In this document: positions 25,600 to 34,790 of the stretch, one piece after another | How the letters are laid out: each line of letters begins with the position of its first letter | How positions within the stretch are numbered: the stretch's first letter is position 1 | Origin: Paenibacillus piscarius | GTDB lineage: Bacteria; Bacillota; Bacilli; Paenibacillales; Paenibacillaceae | DNA length: 64,000 nucleotides | Direction of reading: 5' to 3' | NCBI RefSeq assembly: GCF_022234545.1 | Contig: NZ_JAIEUI010000028.1 | Span: 1 to 64,000, forward strand | Notes under the pieces: model-generated | What the model was told of the DNA's origin: nothing | Databases searched by the model: none | What the model saw: the letters and a program-made list of their open reading frames with translations, nothing else | Program-made: the position numbers and the translations under genes

Positions 25600-25878
25600 A
25601 TGCCACAGATTCGGCCCGTATCCGACTTGCGCAACCATTTTGCTGAAATATCCCGGATTGTCCATGAGAATAACGAGCCCGTTTTTTTAACCAAAAATGG
25701 GTATGGCGACATGGTGGTCATGAGTATCGAACAATATGAGAATATTCAGCAGACTCAAGAGATTATCATGAAACTTAAAGAAGCTGAGCATGAAGCCGAT
25801 ACCTCTAAGGAGCGCTATAGTCACTCTGAAGTATTTAATAATTTGCGAAAGCAGATTCGGAGTAAATCAGACCGATAA
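25600..25878 (+). CDS. Phd/YefM-family antitoxin
   Basis: A 92-residue antitoxin. The N-terminal half (IRPVSDLRNHFAEISRIV, then PVFLTKNGYGDMVVMSIEQYE) is the Phd/YefM DNA-binding dimer domain; the charged, probably unfolded C-terminal half would wrap the toxin. ATG 25600 is used because AAAGGAGGTG covers the in-frame GTG 25591. A ParE-type toxin gene lies 109 bases downstream, but an intrinsic terminator overlaps this gene's stop codon. Confidence 0.9.
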   Translation: MPQIRPVSDLRNHFAEISRIVHENNEPVFLTKNGYGDMVVMSIEQYENIQQTQEIIMKLKEAEHEADTSKERYSHSEVFNNLRKQIRSKSDR

Positions 25879-25903
25879 CGCCCTGCCAAGGCGTTTTTTT
25901 TAT
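25877..25903 (+). terminator. Terminator between antitoxin and toxin genes
   Basis: Stem AACGCC / GGCGTT (25877-25882 and 25890-25895) with a seven-base loop, followed by a long T-run. It overlaps the antitoxin stop codon and should reduce read-through into the toxin gene. Confidence 0.75.
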
Positions 25904-25987
25904 TTATGGTCCTTAAGTTATTCCATTCATATAGTCTATAGCCAATCGTGAACAGATGTTATTTGGGCGAATTAGGGGAGGACCCAC

Positions 25988-26299
25988 ATGGACAAACAAT
26001 ATAAACTGCGCTACCTGAGACTGGCACTGTCCGATTTACAGGATATCGTTGATTATGTAAGCGATGAGCTTGCTGCACCGGATGCGGCTTATCAACTATT
26101 GGACAAACTCGATGAAGCTATTTCCCGGCTGGAGTCATTCCCCTTCTCTGGTCCGGTTACACGCAACATGAATGGGCTGAAAGATGAATATCGTTCTCTG
26201 ATTGTGGAGAATTACATAGTTTTCTACGTGGTGCTGGATGATATTATTGAAATTAGAAGGGTGCTTCACGGGAAACGCAAGTATGAAGACCTGATGTAA
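25988..26299 (+). CDS. RelE/ParE-family toxin
   Basis: A 103-residue toxin of the RelE/ParE superfamily: LALSDLQDIVDYVSDEL, then the SFPFSGP and YRSLIVENYIVFYVVLDD segments and the C-terminal IRRVLHGKRKYEDL are typical. The members either cleave ribosome-bound mRNA or poison DNA gyrase; sequence by eye fits the ParE-like side, but this is not decisive. AGGGGAGGA precedes ATG 25988. A TATAGT at 25930-25935 could be a -10 for an independent promoter, but there is no good -35. Confidence 0.88.
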   Translation: MDKQYKLRYLRLALSDLQDIVDYVSDELAAPDAAYQLLDKLDEAISRLESFPFSGPVTRNMNGLKDEYRSLIVENYIVFYVVLDDIIEIRRVLHGKRKYEDLM

Positions 26300-26312
26300 A
26301 ATAATATGTTAC

Positions 26313-26324
26313 GATAGTACTATC
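26313..26324. other. Short palindrome between toxin and yaaA
   Basis: GATAGTACTATC is a perfect 12-base palindrome in the 61-base gap. It has no T-run and could be an operator for yaaA or chance. Confidence 0.25.
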
Positions 26325-26360
26325 ATTATTTATTCCCGCACGGGTAGAAAAGAGAGTACG

Positions 26361-27119
26361 ATGAGAATCATTATTTCACCGGCCAAGAAGATGAAGACCG
26401 ATACGGATGTCCTGGGCTACCGCCAGACTCCGCAATTCTTAAACGAGTCGCAGCAGCTGCTGGCCTTACTGCGCAAGCTCAAATACGAGGAAGCCAAGGC
26501 ACTGTGGCAATGCAACGATGCCATCGCTACGCTGAATATGCAGCGGATCAAGGAGATGGATTTAACCCAGAACCTGACCCCGGCGATTCTCGCTTATGAG
26601 GGGATCCAGTACCAGTACATGGCCCCGGGAATCTTCCAGACGCAGGAGCTGGAATATGTGGAGGAGCATTTGCGCATTCTGTCCGGCTTCTATGGGATTG
26701 TCCGGCCGTTTGACGGGGTGGTTCCCTATAGACTGGAGATGCAGGCCAAGCTGCGCGGACCGGGTTTCAAGACGCTTTATGAGTTCTGGAACCGCAGGCT
26801 GGCCGATCAGCTATTCGCGGAGACCGATACGATTGTGAACCTGGCCTCCAAGGAGTACAGCAAATGTATTGCTCCGTATACAGGGGACAAGGTAAGGATG
26901 GTAAGCTGCGTATTTGGGCAGAACATCGGCGGCAAGGTGGTGGAGCGGGCAACGCTGGTCAAGATGGCCAGGGGCGAGATGGTCCGGTTCATGGCCGAGC
27001 GTCAGATTACTGAGGTGGAGGAGCTTCAGGCGTTCACCGGGTTTGACTTCCGGTATGAAGCGGCGTTGTCGGATGAGAACACCTATGTGTTCGTTCAGGC
27101 CAAACAAGACAAAGAATAG
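26361..27119 (+). CDS. yaaA: YaaA-family peroxide stress protein (UPF0246)
   Basis: A 252-residue protein of the YaaA/DUF328 family. The N-terminus MRIIISPAKKMK and the central GFYGIVRPFDGVVPYRLEM are hallmarks. In Escherichia coli YaaA lowers free intracellular iron during hydrogen peroxide stress and binds DNA; a similar role is likely here but has not been shown for this protein. It is full length. The gene follows the toxin gene by 61 bases and may have its own promoter. Confidence 0.9.
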   Translation: MRIIISPAKKMKTDTDVLGYRQTPQFLNESQQLLALLRKLKYEEAKALWQCNDAIATLNMQRIKEMDLTQNLTPAILAYEGIQYQYMAPGIFQTQELEYVEEHLRILSGFYGIVRPFDGVVPYRLEMQAKLRGPGFKTLYEFWNRRLADQLFAETDTIVNLASKEYSKCIAPYTGDKVRMVSCVFGQNIGGKVVERATLVKMARGEMVRFMAERQITEVEELQAFTGFDFRYEAALSDENTYVFVQAKQDKE

Positions 27120-27269
27120 ACTGATAGAGTACGCAGTACAGAGGGTAATCTTGAGGATGGTGGCAGCGCCGGACTCGGGATTGCCCTTGTTTGGTTGCGG
27201 GCGGAAGTCCGCTTTTTGTAAGATAAAGAAGGGGTTACAAATCAGAACAGGCTCAGAGGAGGACATGCG

Positions 27270-30200
27270 ATGGTTAGACCGAACCCGCTTCACAAAGAGC
27301 GCTTACTGAAGGAACTGGATCAATTAGGATATTCCGATAGAGTCAAAAGAATAGCCGCCTTGGGACGGCAGCACCTGGGATCTCTGGAGTACTCCCGGCT
27401 GCTGCTCTCATTGCTGGAGGGCGGGGCGTATGAGGCGCGTCTGGCCCTGATGGGTGCAATTGCGACGCTGGATGTGCCGGTGATTCTGGCGGGGCTGAAG
27501 CACCCTAAGGCCAGTATCCGGAATACGGCGGCAGGACTTGCACCCCAAGTCGCCTCAGCGGAGGAGATCGAACGCGAGCTTCCCGGGCTGGCGCCGGATT
27601 GCCGCCGCAAGCTGCTGCGCACGGTTGCCCTGATGAACCGCCTGGAATTAGCGGAACGTTTGCTCCCGGAGGTACAGGCCCGGTGGGGGGCGGGCGAGGC
27701 GGCGATTGTGCTTCAGGCCTGCTCTGCGGCCACTGTCCGTGCACGTCTTACTGAGCTGGGATACGCAATTATCGACTGGAAAAAGCTGGCCAGCCGCCAT
27801 CTGAAGGTGGTCGCGGATTATTTCACTAGAGAGCTGGAAGCGGCTCCGCTTAGAGCCAAGGATCAGGTGTGGTCGCGCTTCTCCTCGGCGATGGAGTATC
27901 TCTGCAATCACAAGCCTGACCTGGTGCTGGCCTGTGCGCTGAACCACAGTCCGGCAGATAAGCTGCCGTCTGCGCTGAAGGCCCATCTCGGCATCCTGAT
28001 GCGCCAGAGACCGGACGCAGTGTATGAGCTGCTCATCCGGACGGAGACGTGCGGGGAGCTGCTTACCTTCGGTGTGCCTGAAGCGGTGCTCAAGCGGGCG
28101 AAGCTCCTCACGATGGACCAGTGGAAGCAGCTTGCCAAGCTGCTGGCAGACCAGCCCGTGCATGTGGCCCGGATGCTTGAGCATCTTGCGCCGTCCTGGC
28201 GCGGGGAGATTTTTGAGGCGGTGTATGAGGCGGAGAAGCGCCGGGAGCGGGTATTCCCTGAGCGGCTGCTGTATGTATTACCCCATGCGCTGCGTGATCA
28301 GGAGGCCGCCCGGCTGCTGGGCCTGCGTGAGATCAGGGAGAACCGGGAGCGCACCCTGCGCATTACTGCCGCCCGCTCGATTCATCAGGTCAGAGACCAG
28401 CTTGAGGAGGCCACCCGGGTATCCAGTGCAGACGAACGCGCCACGGCGCTGATGCAGCTGATCCGCAGCACGGTGCTGTCCAGACAAGGCATGGATGTCA
28501 CGCTGCTGACCTTGGGCCGTATCCGCAATGATCAGGACCCTGTCCGGGGGGCGGTGTTCAAGGCGTTGTCGGAGAGTCCTGCCTCCGTGTATGAGGCAGC
28601 TCATATCCCCGCGCTTGCTGAGCTGGTGGACAGTGTGATTGATGCCAGAGATACCTCCTATGGAACAAGGTATTCTGTTCAGCAGCTGGCTTTTTCAATT
28701 CTGCGCCACCAGGCGGCGGAGCCTGACGGAGAACTGTTCAGATTCGCTCTGAGCACGCTTCAGAAGCTGGCGAAGCAGGACGGGCAGCTCTCCCTGCCGT
28801 CTATGGAGAAGAATATGCCGAAGGGCGTGGAAGAGATCATTTTTGAGGGCATCTATTCCTATGCTGCGCAGGCGGGCAAGCGGGAGAATTACAATCTGGT
28901 GCTGAGCCTGGCGGGTTCTTTTGGCAAAAGGGGGTACGGCATCGTCAAGCTGCAGCAGCTCTTGCGGGAAGCGGCCAAGGCTAAGACGGAAGCCACCGCG
29001 ATTCGTGCCGCGAGACTCTGGCTTGCCCCGCTGCAGACGCGGGATGAACGGGTGAGGGAGCTGCTGGATGCTGATCCGTCGTATATTACCATCTACGAGG
29101 TGTTCCGGCATCTGCACTTGAAGCGCCAGGAATGGCTGGACCCTTATATTTCGGAGGCTGCCATCAAGGGCAAGTTCCTCTCCGGCAAAACGGTGTATCT
29201 GGTTCCGGCTAGTGACGGATTCTACAGGTGGCTTCCGCGCCAGCAACAGGCGTATGGGTCCTTGTTAAGCAAGGTTGCAACTGGCTCTAAGTACAGCTTG
29301 TTTGAGCGTTCCAGAGCCATTAGAATCATGGCGGGTATGCCGGATTGGAACCCGGAGCTGCTGTATGGGCTGGTACAGGACAAAGAGGTGGCGGTAGCTG
29401 AAGCGGCGCTTCATGCCCTGTCCCTGCTGGAGGAGCCGGAGCAAGCCCTGCCTGCGCTGCTGGAGCATCTCGACAGCGACCGGGCCCGTGTGGCGATGTA
29501 CTCCGTCCCAAGGTGTATCCGCCGGGTCAGCCCGGCGCTGCTGTCTGCCATGCTGAAGGAGCTGCTGGACCGCGAAAAGCTGAAAATTACGGTCCGCAAG
29601 GAAGCTATCCGCCTGCTTGGTGCGTATAGAAATGAGGACAGTCTGCCGCTGCTCCTGAAGGAATACACGAAGCCTAAGGCGCATAAGGATGTCATCATTG
29701 CCATTGGACATGCAGCGAGAGGGCTGCTGGACGATGAACGGAGCTGGGAGCTGCTCGGCGCTGTCGCGTCTTCTCCACAGCCTGACATCGCTGTGAGCTT
29801 GTTGTCCCAGCAGCCGGACGCGCTTCCGGCGAATTATAGACCCCGCTATCTGGATTTAATTATTGCGATAGCCCAGCACCCGGATGTATTCGTCCGCAGG
29901 CAGGCCTATTCAACAATGGCCAGATGGACAAACGGTTATGAGAGCGTCGTTGCTGCTGCGGCGGCAGAGGGCATGTTGGACTTAGAGGACAGTACCAGCT
30001 GGGAATTCGCGATGATGACGATTATTGAAGCCGCCCGGGACGGCAAGGTCAATGCAGTAGTAGCCGGTATATGCCGGGAGCTCGCGGCCGCTGCCGTAAG
30101 GCAGGAATGGAATGCAGCAGCAGATAGAGATCTGCCGCACAGGCAGCGCCTGCAGGTGCTCATCAAGCAGCTGACCAGTCTGCCTATAAGCACAAGGGTA

Positions 30201-30650
30201 CAGCTTAGCTCCTTATATCTGGAGCTGATCGGTATTCTGGCTGCCGATGAGACGCAGCTGAGGCTGGTTCTGAAATTATACATCGCCGTGCTGGATTGGA
30301 ATAACACAGAGGAAGCCTCCGGGTGCTTGAACCGGATGGCTCAGGGCATAGCCTCTCAGCCGATGCTGCTAGGCGAGGTGTACAGCGAAGTGACCGGCAC
30401 TCTGGAGCAGAGCGCCGGATATTGGACGCCGGAGGCGTTGCTGGAGCTGGTGGATGTGCTGCGGGATGAGCCGAATTACGAAGCCCTGTTCCTGGGACTC
30501 CCGCTGCTTGAGGCAGCGGGCCGAGCGCTGCACTGGGGCCCGGAAGCTGCTGAACGGCTGCGGTGGTACAGGACTTGCAGCCATGCGGCGGTCCGCTCGC
30601 AGGCCCTGAATATTTGGACGGCGCAGGAGTCTGCGTTATTCCTGCATTAG
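27270..30650 (+). CDS. Large HEAT-like alpha-solenoid protein
   Basis: A soluble protein of 1126 residues made almost wholly of short amphipathic helix pairs rich in Leu, Ala, Arg and Glu. Units such as DPVRGAVFKALSES, VAVAEAALHALSLLEE and KITVRKEAIRLLGAYRNEDSLPLLLKEY follow the HEAT/PBS-lyase repeat pattern, so the protein is probably a long alpha-solenoid scaffold. I see no enzyme motif, signal peptide or transmembrane helix. GAGGAGG precedes ATG 27270 by seven bases. It stands alone; the GNAT gene after it is convergent and overlaps by 15 bases. Function unknown. Confidence 0.7.
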   Translation: MVRPNPLHKERLLKELDQLGYSDRVKRIAALGRQHLGSLEYSRLLLSLLEGGAYEARLALMGAIATLDVPVILAGLKHPKASIRNTAAGLAPQVASAEEIERELPGLAPDCRRKLLRTVALMNRLELAERLLPEVQARWGAGEAAIVLQACSAATVRARLTELGYAIIDWKKLASRHLKVVADYFTRELEAAPLRAKDQVWSRFSSAMEYLCNHKPDLVLACALNHSPADKLPSALKAHLGILMRQRPDAVYELLIRTETCGELLTFGVPEAVLKRAKLLTMDQWKQLAKLLADQPVHVARMLEHLAPSWRGEIFEAVYEAEKRRERVFPERLLYVLPHALRDQEAARLLGLREIRENRERTLRITAARSIHQVRDQLEEATRVSSADERATALMQLIRSTVLSRQGMDVTLLTLGRIRNDQDPVRGAVFKALSESPASVYEAAHIPALAELVDSVIDARDTSYGTRYSVQQLAFSILRHQAAEPDGELFRFALSTLQKLAKQDGQLSLPSMEKNMPKGVEEIIFEGIYSYAAQAGKRENYNLVLSLAGSFGKRGYGIVKLQQLLREAAKAKTEATAIRAARLWLAPLQTRDERVRELLDADPSYITIYEVFRHLHLKRQEWLDPYISEAAIKGKFLSGKTVYLVPASDGFYRWLPRQQQAYGSLLSKVATGSKYSLFERSRAIRIMAGMPDWNPELLYGLVQDKEVAVAEAALHALSLLEEPEQALPALLEHLDSDRARVAMYSVPRCIRRVSPALLSAMLKELLDREKLKITVRKEAIRLLGAYRNEDSLPLLLKEYTKPKAHKDVIIAIGHAARGLLDDERSWELLGAVASSPQPDIAVSLLSQQPDALPANYRPRYLDLIIAIAQHPDVFVRRQAYSTMARWTNGYESVVAAAAAEGMLDLEDSTSWEFAMMTIIEAARDGKVNAVVAGICRELAAAAVRQEWNAAADRDLPHRQRLQVLIKQLTSLPISTRVQLSSLYLELIGILAADETQLRLVLKLYIAVLDWNNTEEASGCLNRMAQGIASQPMLLGEVYSEVTGTLEQSAGYWTPEALLELVDVLRDEPNYEALFLGLPLLEAAGRALHWGPEAAERLRWYRTCSHAAVRSQALNIWTAQESALFLH

Positions 30651-31106
30651 CCGCATGTGCAGGATAGGCCAAGGCTTGCCTTGGTCATCCAGCTCGGACC
30701 GTTCATAGACCTGGAAGCCTAGATGCTCGTAGAATCCGGCGGCCTGGGGGTTGTCTTCATTCACATCTACGGAGTCCACGTTCAGGTGGTGCATGGCATA
30801 TTCCACCAGAGATCTGCCGATACCCCGTCCCCGGACCTCCGGGTCGATGAACAGCATCTCAAGCTTCTGCTCATGCACGCCCATGAAGCCGAGGTGCCGG
30901 CCCTCCCGATCCGTAACGGCAAGCAGATGAGGGATGGCTGCAATGCCTTGCAGGACCAGGGGACGCAAGTCCTCTATATCCTGCGGGGTGAGGAACAGAT
31001 GTGTGGCGCGCACGGCATTCTCCCAAATGTCCAGCAGCCGCCGGGAGACTTCCTGATTCCGGTCTGTGATGATCTCTATCTGATTCTGGCTCTGGTTCTG
31101 ATTCAT
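30636..31106 (-). CDS. GNAT-family acetyltransferase (YjaB-like)
   Basis: A 156-residue N-acetyltransferase with the acetyl-CoA binding loop VRGRGIGRSLVEYAM (about 95-109) and the C-terminal NPQAAGFYEHLGFQVYERSELD typical of GNAT enzymes; overall it is close to the YjaB group. The substrate is unknown. AAGGAGAACGCT precedes ATG 31106 on the minus strand. The 3' end overlaps the convergent solenoid gene. Confidence 0.85.
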   Translation of the reverse strand: MNQNQSQNQIEIITDRNQEVSRRLLDIWENAVRATHLFLTPQDIEDLRPLVLQGIAAIPHLLAVTDREGRHLGFMGVHEQKLEMLFIDPEVRGRGIGRSLVEYAMHHLNVDSVDVNEDNPQAAGFYEHLGFQVYERSELDDQGKPWPILHMRLMQE

Positions 31107-31164
31107 AGCGTTCTCCTTGCTTAGTTTTCTTAGAGTATAGCATTTAGAATATACAAGAATCGAG

Positions 31165-31818
31165 ATGAAGCATATGAAGACGCACTATCGCCTGCTGAAG
31201 TTCGGCGGGATTACCCTGATCGGCTCCGGCCTGCTTTTCCTGGCCCAATATCTGTTCCTGAGGCCGGTGCCTGCTCCCCCGCTGGAGGATGCTGCGCTCT
31301 TATCATGGCTGAGCGAGTGGCGGTTCCAGCTGTCGATGGCAGACGAGGTGCTGTTCTTCGCTGCGGTATTGCTCATTCCCTCCATCGCGGCCTTATACCG
31401 GCTGCTGGTGCAGGTGCATCCGGTGCTGACCGTTTTTGGCTGCGGCCTGCTTACGGTTAGCATCCCTGTCTATATCGTGCTGGTCATAATTCTGGGCAGG
31501 CTGGTCTATCCGGTATACGGGATTGAGCTTTCGCCTGAGAGCTACAGGCTGGTCATTAGCCTATATTATGGGGGCGTGCATTGTGTCGCGCTGGTCGTCG
31601 GGATCGCTACGATTCTGCTAAGTCTGGTAATCCGGATGGGCGGCTTCGGGCGGATTACGGCATCCTTCGGGTTCCTGGCCGGAATCTTTGATCTGATTGG
31701 CTCCTATCCCTGGATGCTGGGAAACATGATGATCCTCATCTCTCAGGTGCTGTTCGCGGGCTGGTTCGTCATTCTTGGTGTCAATCTGCGGAATATAGCG
31801 AAGAAGCAGGCAATTTAA
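31165..31818 (+). CDS. DUF4386-like membrane protein
   Basis: A protein of 217 residues with about six transmembrane helices (about 12-30, 55-78, 86-110, 130-153, 160-180, 185-205). The pattern and the LFFAAVLLIPSIAALYRLL segment fit the DUF4386 family of unknown function. The ribosome binding site is weak; ATG 31165 and ATG 31174 are both possible. Confidence 0.65.
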   Translation: MKHMKTHYRLLKFGGITLIGSGLLFLAQYLFLRPVPAPPLEDAALLSWLSEWRFQLSMADEVLFFAAVLLIPSIAALYRLLVQVHPVLTVFGCGLLTVSIPVYIVLVIILGRLVYPVYGIELSPESYRLVISLYYGGVHCVALVVGIATILLSLVIRMGGFGRITASFGFLAGIFDLIGSYPWMLGNMMILISQVLFAGWFVILGVNLRNIAKKQAI

Positions 31819-31989
31819 AGCCAGCCTCCGAAAAGAATAATGACGGCACTTCCGATTCTTGATACAATAAGCTCAAAATAGTGAAAATATTCACAACTGA
31901 AACAACCAGTTGATTGCAAATAAGGTTGTCATTGTATAGTATATTTATAGAGATTATAAAGTACATTTGTAAAAGTCGGAGGAATTATA

Positions 31990-33117
31990 ATGGCGACACA
32001 TCGCTTGAACAGTATGGAAGTCAAAAGGATGAACCGGAACGCCATTTACCGATACTTGTATCACCGCGAATCGACTTCAATTCAGGAGATTGCACAGGCG
32101 CTTAATCTAAGCCTTCCTACAGTAACCCAGAATCTTAAGGAGCTGCAGGAGAAGGAGCTGATTGTGGAGACCGGATTATTCGAGTCTACAGGCGGCCGCA
32201 AAGCAAAATCGCTAGCCTGCAACAGTGTGGCCGGATATGCACTGGGCCTTGATGTTACACGCAATCATGTCGGCATTGTCCTCATTGATCTCAGCGGCAA
32301 GGTCGTGAAGAACGTCAGGAATCTGTTCCCCTTTGCCAATGAGGAGTCCTACTTCCAGGGGGTAGGCCGGCTGGTGGAGGACTTCGTTGAAGAATGCGGG
32401 ATTGACCGCAGTAAGCTTCTCGGAGCCGGGATTGCCCTGCCCGCCATTCTGACCGGCGACCGCCAATCGGTGAGCTATGCTACGGTCATTGACTTCAAGG
32501 GCGGACATGTCCAGCGCTTCGCTGAATATATCCCGTACCCCTGCATCCTGAGCAATGACGCGAACGCTGCAGGCTTCACCGAATTATGGGGAGAGCAGGA
32601 TATGCATAATGTGGTGTACCTCTCGCTGAATAATAGTGTGGGCGGTTCATTTATCGTAGATAATCAGATCTATGCCGGTAAGAATCACCGGGCCGGAGAG
32701 TTCGGCCATATGACCGTTGTGCCGGAGGGCCGCGCCTGCTACTGCGGGCAGAAGGGCTGCGTCGATGCCTACTGCTCGGCGAGAATTCTCTCGGACAGCA
32801 CCGGCGGCAGCATTGTGGAGTTCTTCCGGCTGCTCGGGGAGGGGCAGGAGCCGCAGCGCACGATCTGGGAGGAATACCGGAATTATCTGGTGGTGACCAT
32901 CAACAATCTGCGGATGCTGTACGACTGCGATGTTATTCTCGGCGGCTATGCCGGCGCATATATGGAGGACTATCTGGATAGTCTCCGGGAGCTGGCTGCG
33001 GCGAAGAACACCTTTGAGCCGGACGGAAGCTATCTGCGGGTCTGCAAATACAAGCTGGAGGCAACGGCTGTAGGTGCCGCGATGGAGCTGGTAACGGATT
33101 TTATAGATAGTATCTAG
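31990..33117 (+). CDS. ROK-family transcriptional regulator (XylR/NagC type)
   Basis: A 375-residue sugar-responsive repressor. N-terminal winged helix (about 8-70; TSIQEIAQALNLSLPTVTQNL) and a ROK domain with the sugar-contacting NDANAAGF (about 183-190), the HRAGEFGHM motif and the zinc-binding CYCGQKGCVDAYC cluster (about 252-264). The ATP-binding glycine motif is degenerate (NSVGGSF), as is usual for ROK repressors. GGAGG precedes ATG 31990. The zinc dehydrogenase gene follows in the same direction but behind a terminator and its own promoter, and a xylanase gene comes next, so a pentose-related regulon is a reasonable guess. Confidence 0.88.
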   Translation: MATHRLNSMEVKRMNRNAIYRYLYHRESTSIQEIAQALNLSLPTVTQNLKELQEKELIVETGLFESTGGRKAKSLACNSVAGYALGLDVTRNHVGIVLIDLSGKVVKNVRNLFPFANEESYFQGVGRLVEDFVEECGIDRSKLLGAGIALPAILTGDRQSVSYATVIDFKGGHVQRFAEYIPYPCILSNDANAAGFTELWGEQDMHNVVYLSLNNSVGGSFIVDNQIYAGKNHRAGEFGHMTVVPEGRACYCGQKGCVDAYCSARILSDSTGGSIVEFFRLLGEGQEPQRTIWEEYRNYLVVTINNLRMLYDCDVILGGYAGAYMEDYLDSLRELAAAKNTFEPDGSYLRVCKYKLEATAVGAAMELVTDFIDSI

Positions 33118-33135
33118 CATTCATATTTTGAAGTG

Positions 33136-33203
33136 AAGGCTCCTCTGGAAGAGGGACAAGGCTGCAAGTGCGGCATGTTCCTCCTCCGGGGGAGCCTTTT
33201 TGT
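33136..33203 (+). terminator. Complex terminator after ROK gene
   Basis: AAGGCTCC (33136-33143) pairs with GGAGCCTT (33191-33198), followed by a T-run. The long region between contains smaller hairpins. The overall shape is that of a terminator with a branched stem. Confidence 0.6.
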
Positions 33204-33216
33204 GTCTGATTTCGTA

Positions 33217-33244
33217 TTGACTTCAAGCGAATTCAGACTATAAT
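33217..33244 (+). promoter_or_regulatory. Promoter of zinc dehydrogenase gene
   Basis: TTGACT (33217-33222), 16-base spacer, perfect TATAAT (33239-33244), about 90 bases before the start codon. Confidence 0.65.
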
Positions 33245-33336
33245 CTTATTTAGATTGTTTTATAAAAGTATTTTAGTAATAGATCGGGCAAGAATTCCGA
33301 ATTGCTGAACCCTAATGTTCCTGAGGAGGAGAAACG

Positions 33337-34377
33337 ATGAAGAACAGAGCTTTTTATATGACGGATCTGCAAAAAATGCAAATGAAGGACGTCGATATGC
33401 CCGTAGCCCGGAAGGGTGAGGTCATTGTGAAGCTGGATTATGTCGGCATCTGCGGCTCGGATGTACATTACCTGGAGTATGGCCGGATCGGCGACTTCGT
33501 GGTCGATGGCGATTTCATTCTCGGGCATGAATGTGCCGGTGAAGTAGTGGAGCTGGGGCCGGGTGTGAAGCACCTGAAGGTGGGCGATCGGGTGGCGCTG
33601 GAGCCTGGTGTGACCTGCGGTCAATGTGAATTCTGCAAGAGCGGCAAGTACAATCTCTGCCCGGATGTGCAGTTCCTGGCTACGCCGCCGTACCATGGCT
33701 GTCTGATGGATTATATGGCTTTTCCGGAGAACATGGCCTTCAAGCTGCCGGATAATGTGTCTTCGGTGGAGGGCGCACTGGTCGAGCCGTTGGCGGTGGG
33801 GCTTCATGCTGCGGCACAGGGCGGAATCAAGCTGGGGGATCGTGTGGTGATTCTTGGCGCGGGCTGCATCGGGCTGGTTACCCTGCTGGCCTGCAAGGCT
33901 TACGGAGCAACGGAGATTGTGGTGGTGGATATCATCGGGAAGCGGCTGGAAGCGGCGATGAAGCTGGGGGCTACTCGGGTGGTCAACGCCAGAGAGGAGA
34001 ATGTACTGGAGGCGGTTGCGGCTTGGACGGACGGCGCGGGCGTGGATAAGGTCATAGAGACGGCAGGCAGCGAGCATACGGTGAAGCAGACCCCCTATCT
34101 GGTCAAAAGAGGCGGAACCATCGTCCTGGTCGGCCTGGCCGCCAAGGATATCATCGACTTCGACTTCATGCAGATTATGTTCAAGGAGGCCGACATCAAG
34201 TCGGTCTTCCGGTACCGCAACCTGTATCCCGCTGCCATTGGCGCTATCGCAGACGGCAAAATCGACGTCAAAGGCATCGTCACCCACGAATTCGAATTCG
34301 AGGACACGCAGAAGGCGTTCGATTTCGTTATCCACAACAAGGAGGATGTGGTGAAGGCTGTCATTAAGATGGGGTAA
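33337..34377 (+). CDS. Zinc-dependent polyol/alcohol dehydrogenase (sorbitol dehydrogenase-like)
   Basis: A 346-residue medium-chain dehydrogenase that oxidises a polyol such as sorbitol or xylitol with NAD. Catalytic zinc ligands are in CGSD (about 39) and GHE (about 64-66); the structural zinc site CGQCEFCKSGKYNLC (about 94-108) is complete; the Rossmann motif GAGCIGL is near residue 173. An Asp after the second beta strand (VVVDIIGKR) points to NAD rather than NADP. GAGGAG precedes ATG 33337. With the ROK regulator upstream it may form a polyol or xylose-related unit. The exact substrate is not readable from sequence. Confidence 0.88.
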   Translation: MKNRAFYMTDLQKMQMKDVDMPVARKGEVIVKLDYVGICGSDVHYLEYGRIGDFVVDGDFILGHECAGEVVELGPGVKHLKVGDRVALEPGVTCGQCEFCKSGKYNLCPDVQFLATPPYHGCLMDYMAFPENMAFKLPDNVSSVEGALVEPLAVGLHAAAQGGIKLGDRVVILGAGCIGLVTLLACKAYGATEIVVVDIIGKRLEAAMKLGATRVVNAREENVLEAVAAWTDGAGVDKVIETAGSEHTVKQTPYLVKRGGTIVLVGLAAKDIIDFDFMQIMFKEADIKSVFRYRNLYPAAIGAIADGKIDVKGIVTHEFEFEDTQKAFDFVIHNKEDVVKAVIKMG

Positions 34378-34408
34378 GGGACGATAGGATGGGTTAGAGG
34401 GAAGATTG

Positions 34409-34436
34409 AGCTGCCCCATTTGGGGCGGCTTTTTTG
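34409..34436 (+). terminator. Terminator after dehydrogenase gene
   Basis: GCTGCCCC / GGGGCGGC stem with a four-base loop, followed by TTTTTT. Confidence 0.85.
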
Positions 34437-34790
34437 GCGTTGGATGGCGGCTGAGCCAATGAAGGGTATTAGTGCACTTGATTTCGACAGACGCAAGCCG
34501 AAGCAGCTAAATGGGAGCAAAGGTTAGTCTGCCGCCGCCGAAATCCCCCGAATTTTCACCATATTCTACCCGGGAGGTCACAATCCCCCTGATTTCTACC
34601 CAAAAATTTCATAATACCCATAAAAATTGGGGTTGGACCTTTAGTTTGCAGAGAGAAATGTAAACGCTTACCGGATATAATCAACTCGAAAGGAGGACGA
34701 GTAAATATATGGGATATAGCTCAGGAAAAGTTATATTCCATTAGAAGAAGCATCCTGCAACCAACAAATTATAAACGGGAGGTATTAGGT
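34437..34790. other. Intergenic region before xylanase
   Basis: Apart from the cre site and the -10 box of the xylanase promoter (34659-34681), about 220 bases from 34437 show no open frame or clear structure. The leader from 34682 to 34790 contains two purine-rich ribosome-binding-like stretches; the one at 34779-34783 (GGGAGG) serves the xylanase. Confidence 0.4.
34659..34681 (+). promoter_or_regulatory. cre site overlapping xylanase promoter
   Basis: TGTAAACGCTTACC (34659-34672) matches 13 of 14 cre positions. A perfect -10 TATAAT follows at 34676-34681, while no good -35 is visible. CcpA binding here would directly block the promoter in glucose. Confidence 0.75.

Noticed and set aside
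25464-25646. Small frame between GH105 and the antitoxin gene
   Set aside because: It covers the toxin-antitoxin promoter and operator and has no family resemblance.
33250-34419. 389-codon minus-strand frame opposite the dehydrogenase
   Set aside because: Reverse-frame artefact over a complete zinc dehydrogenase.
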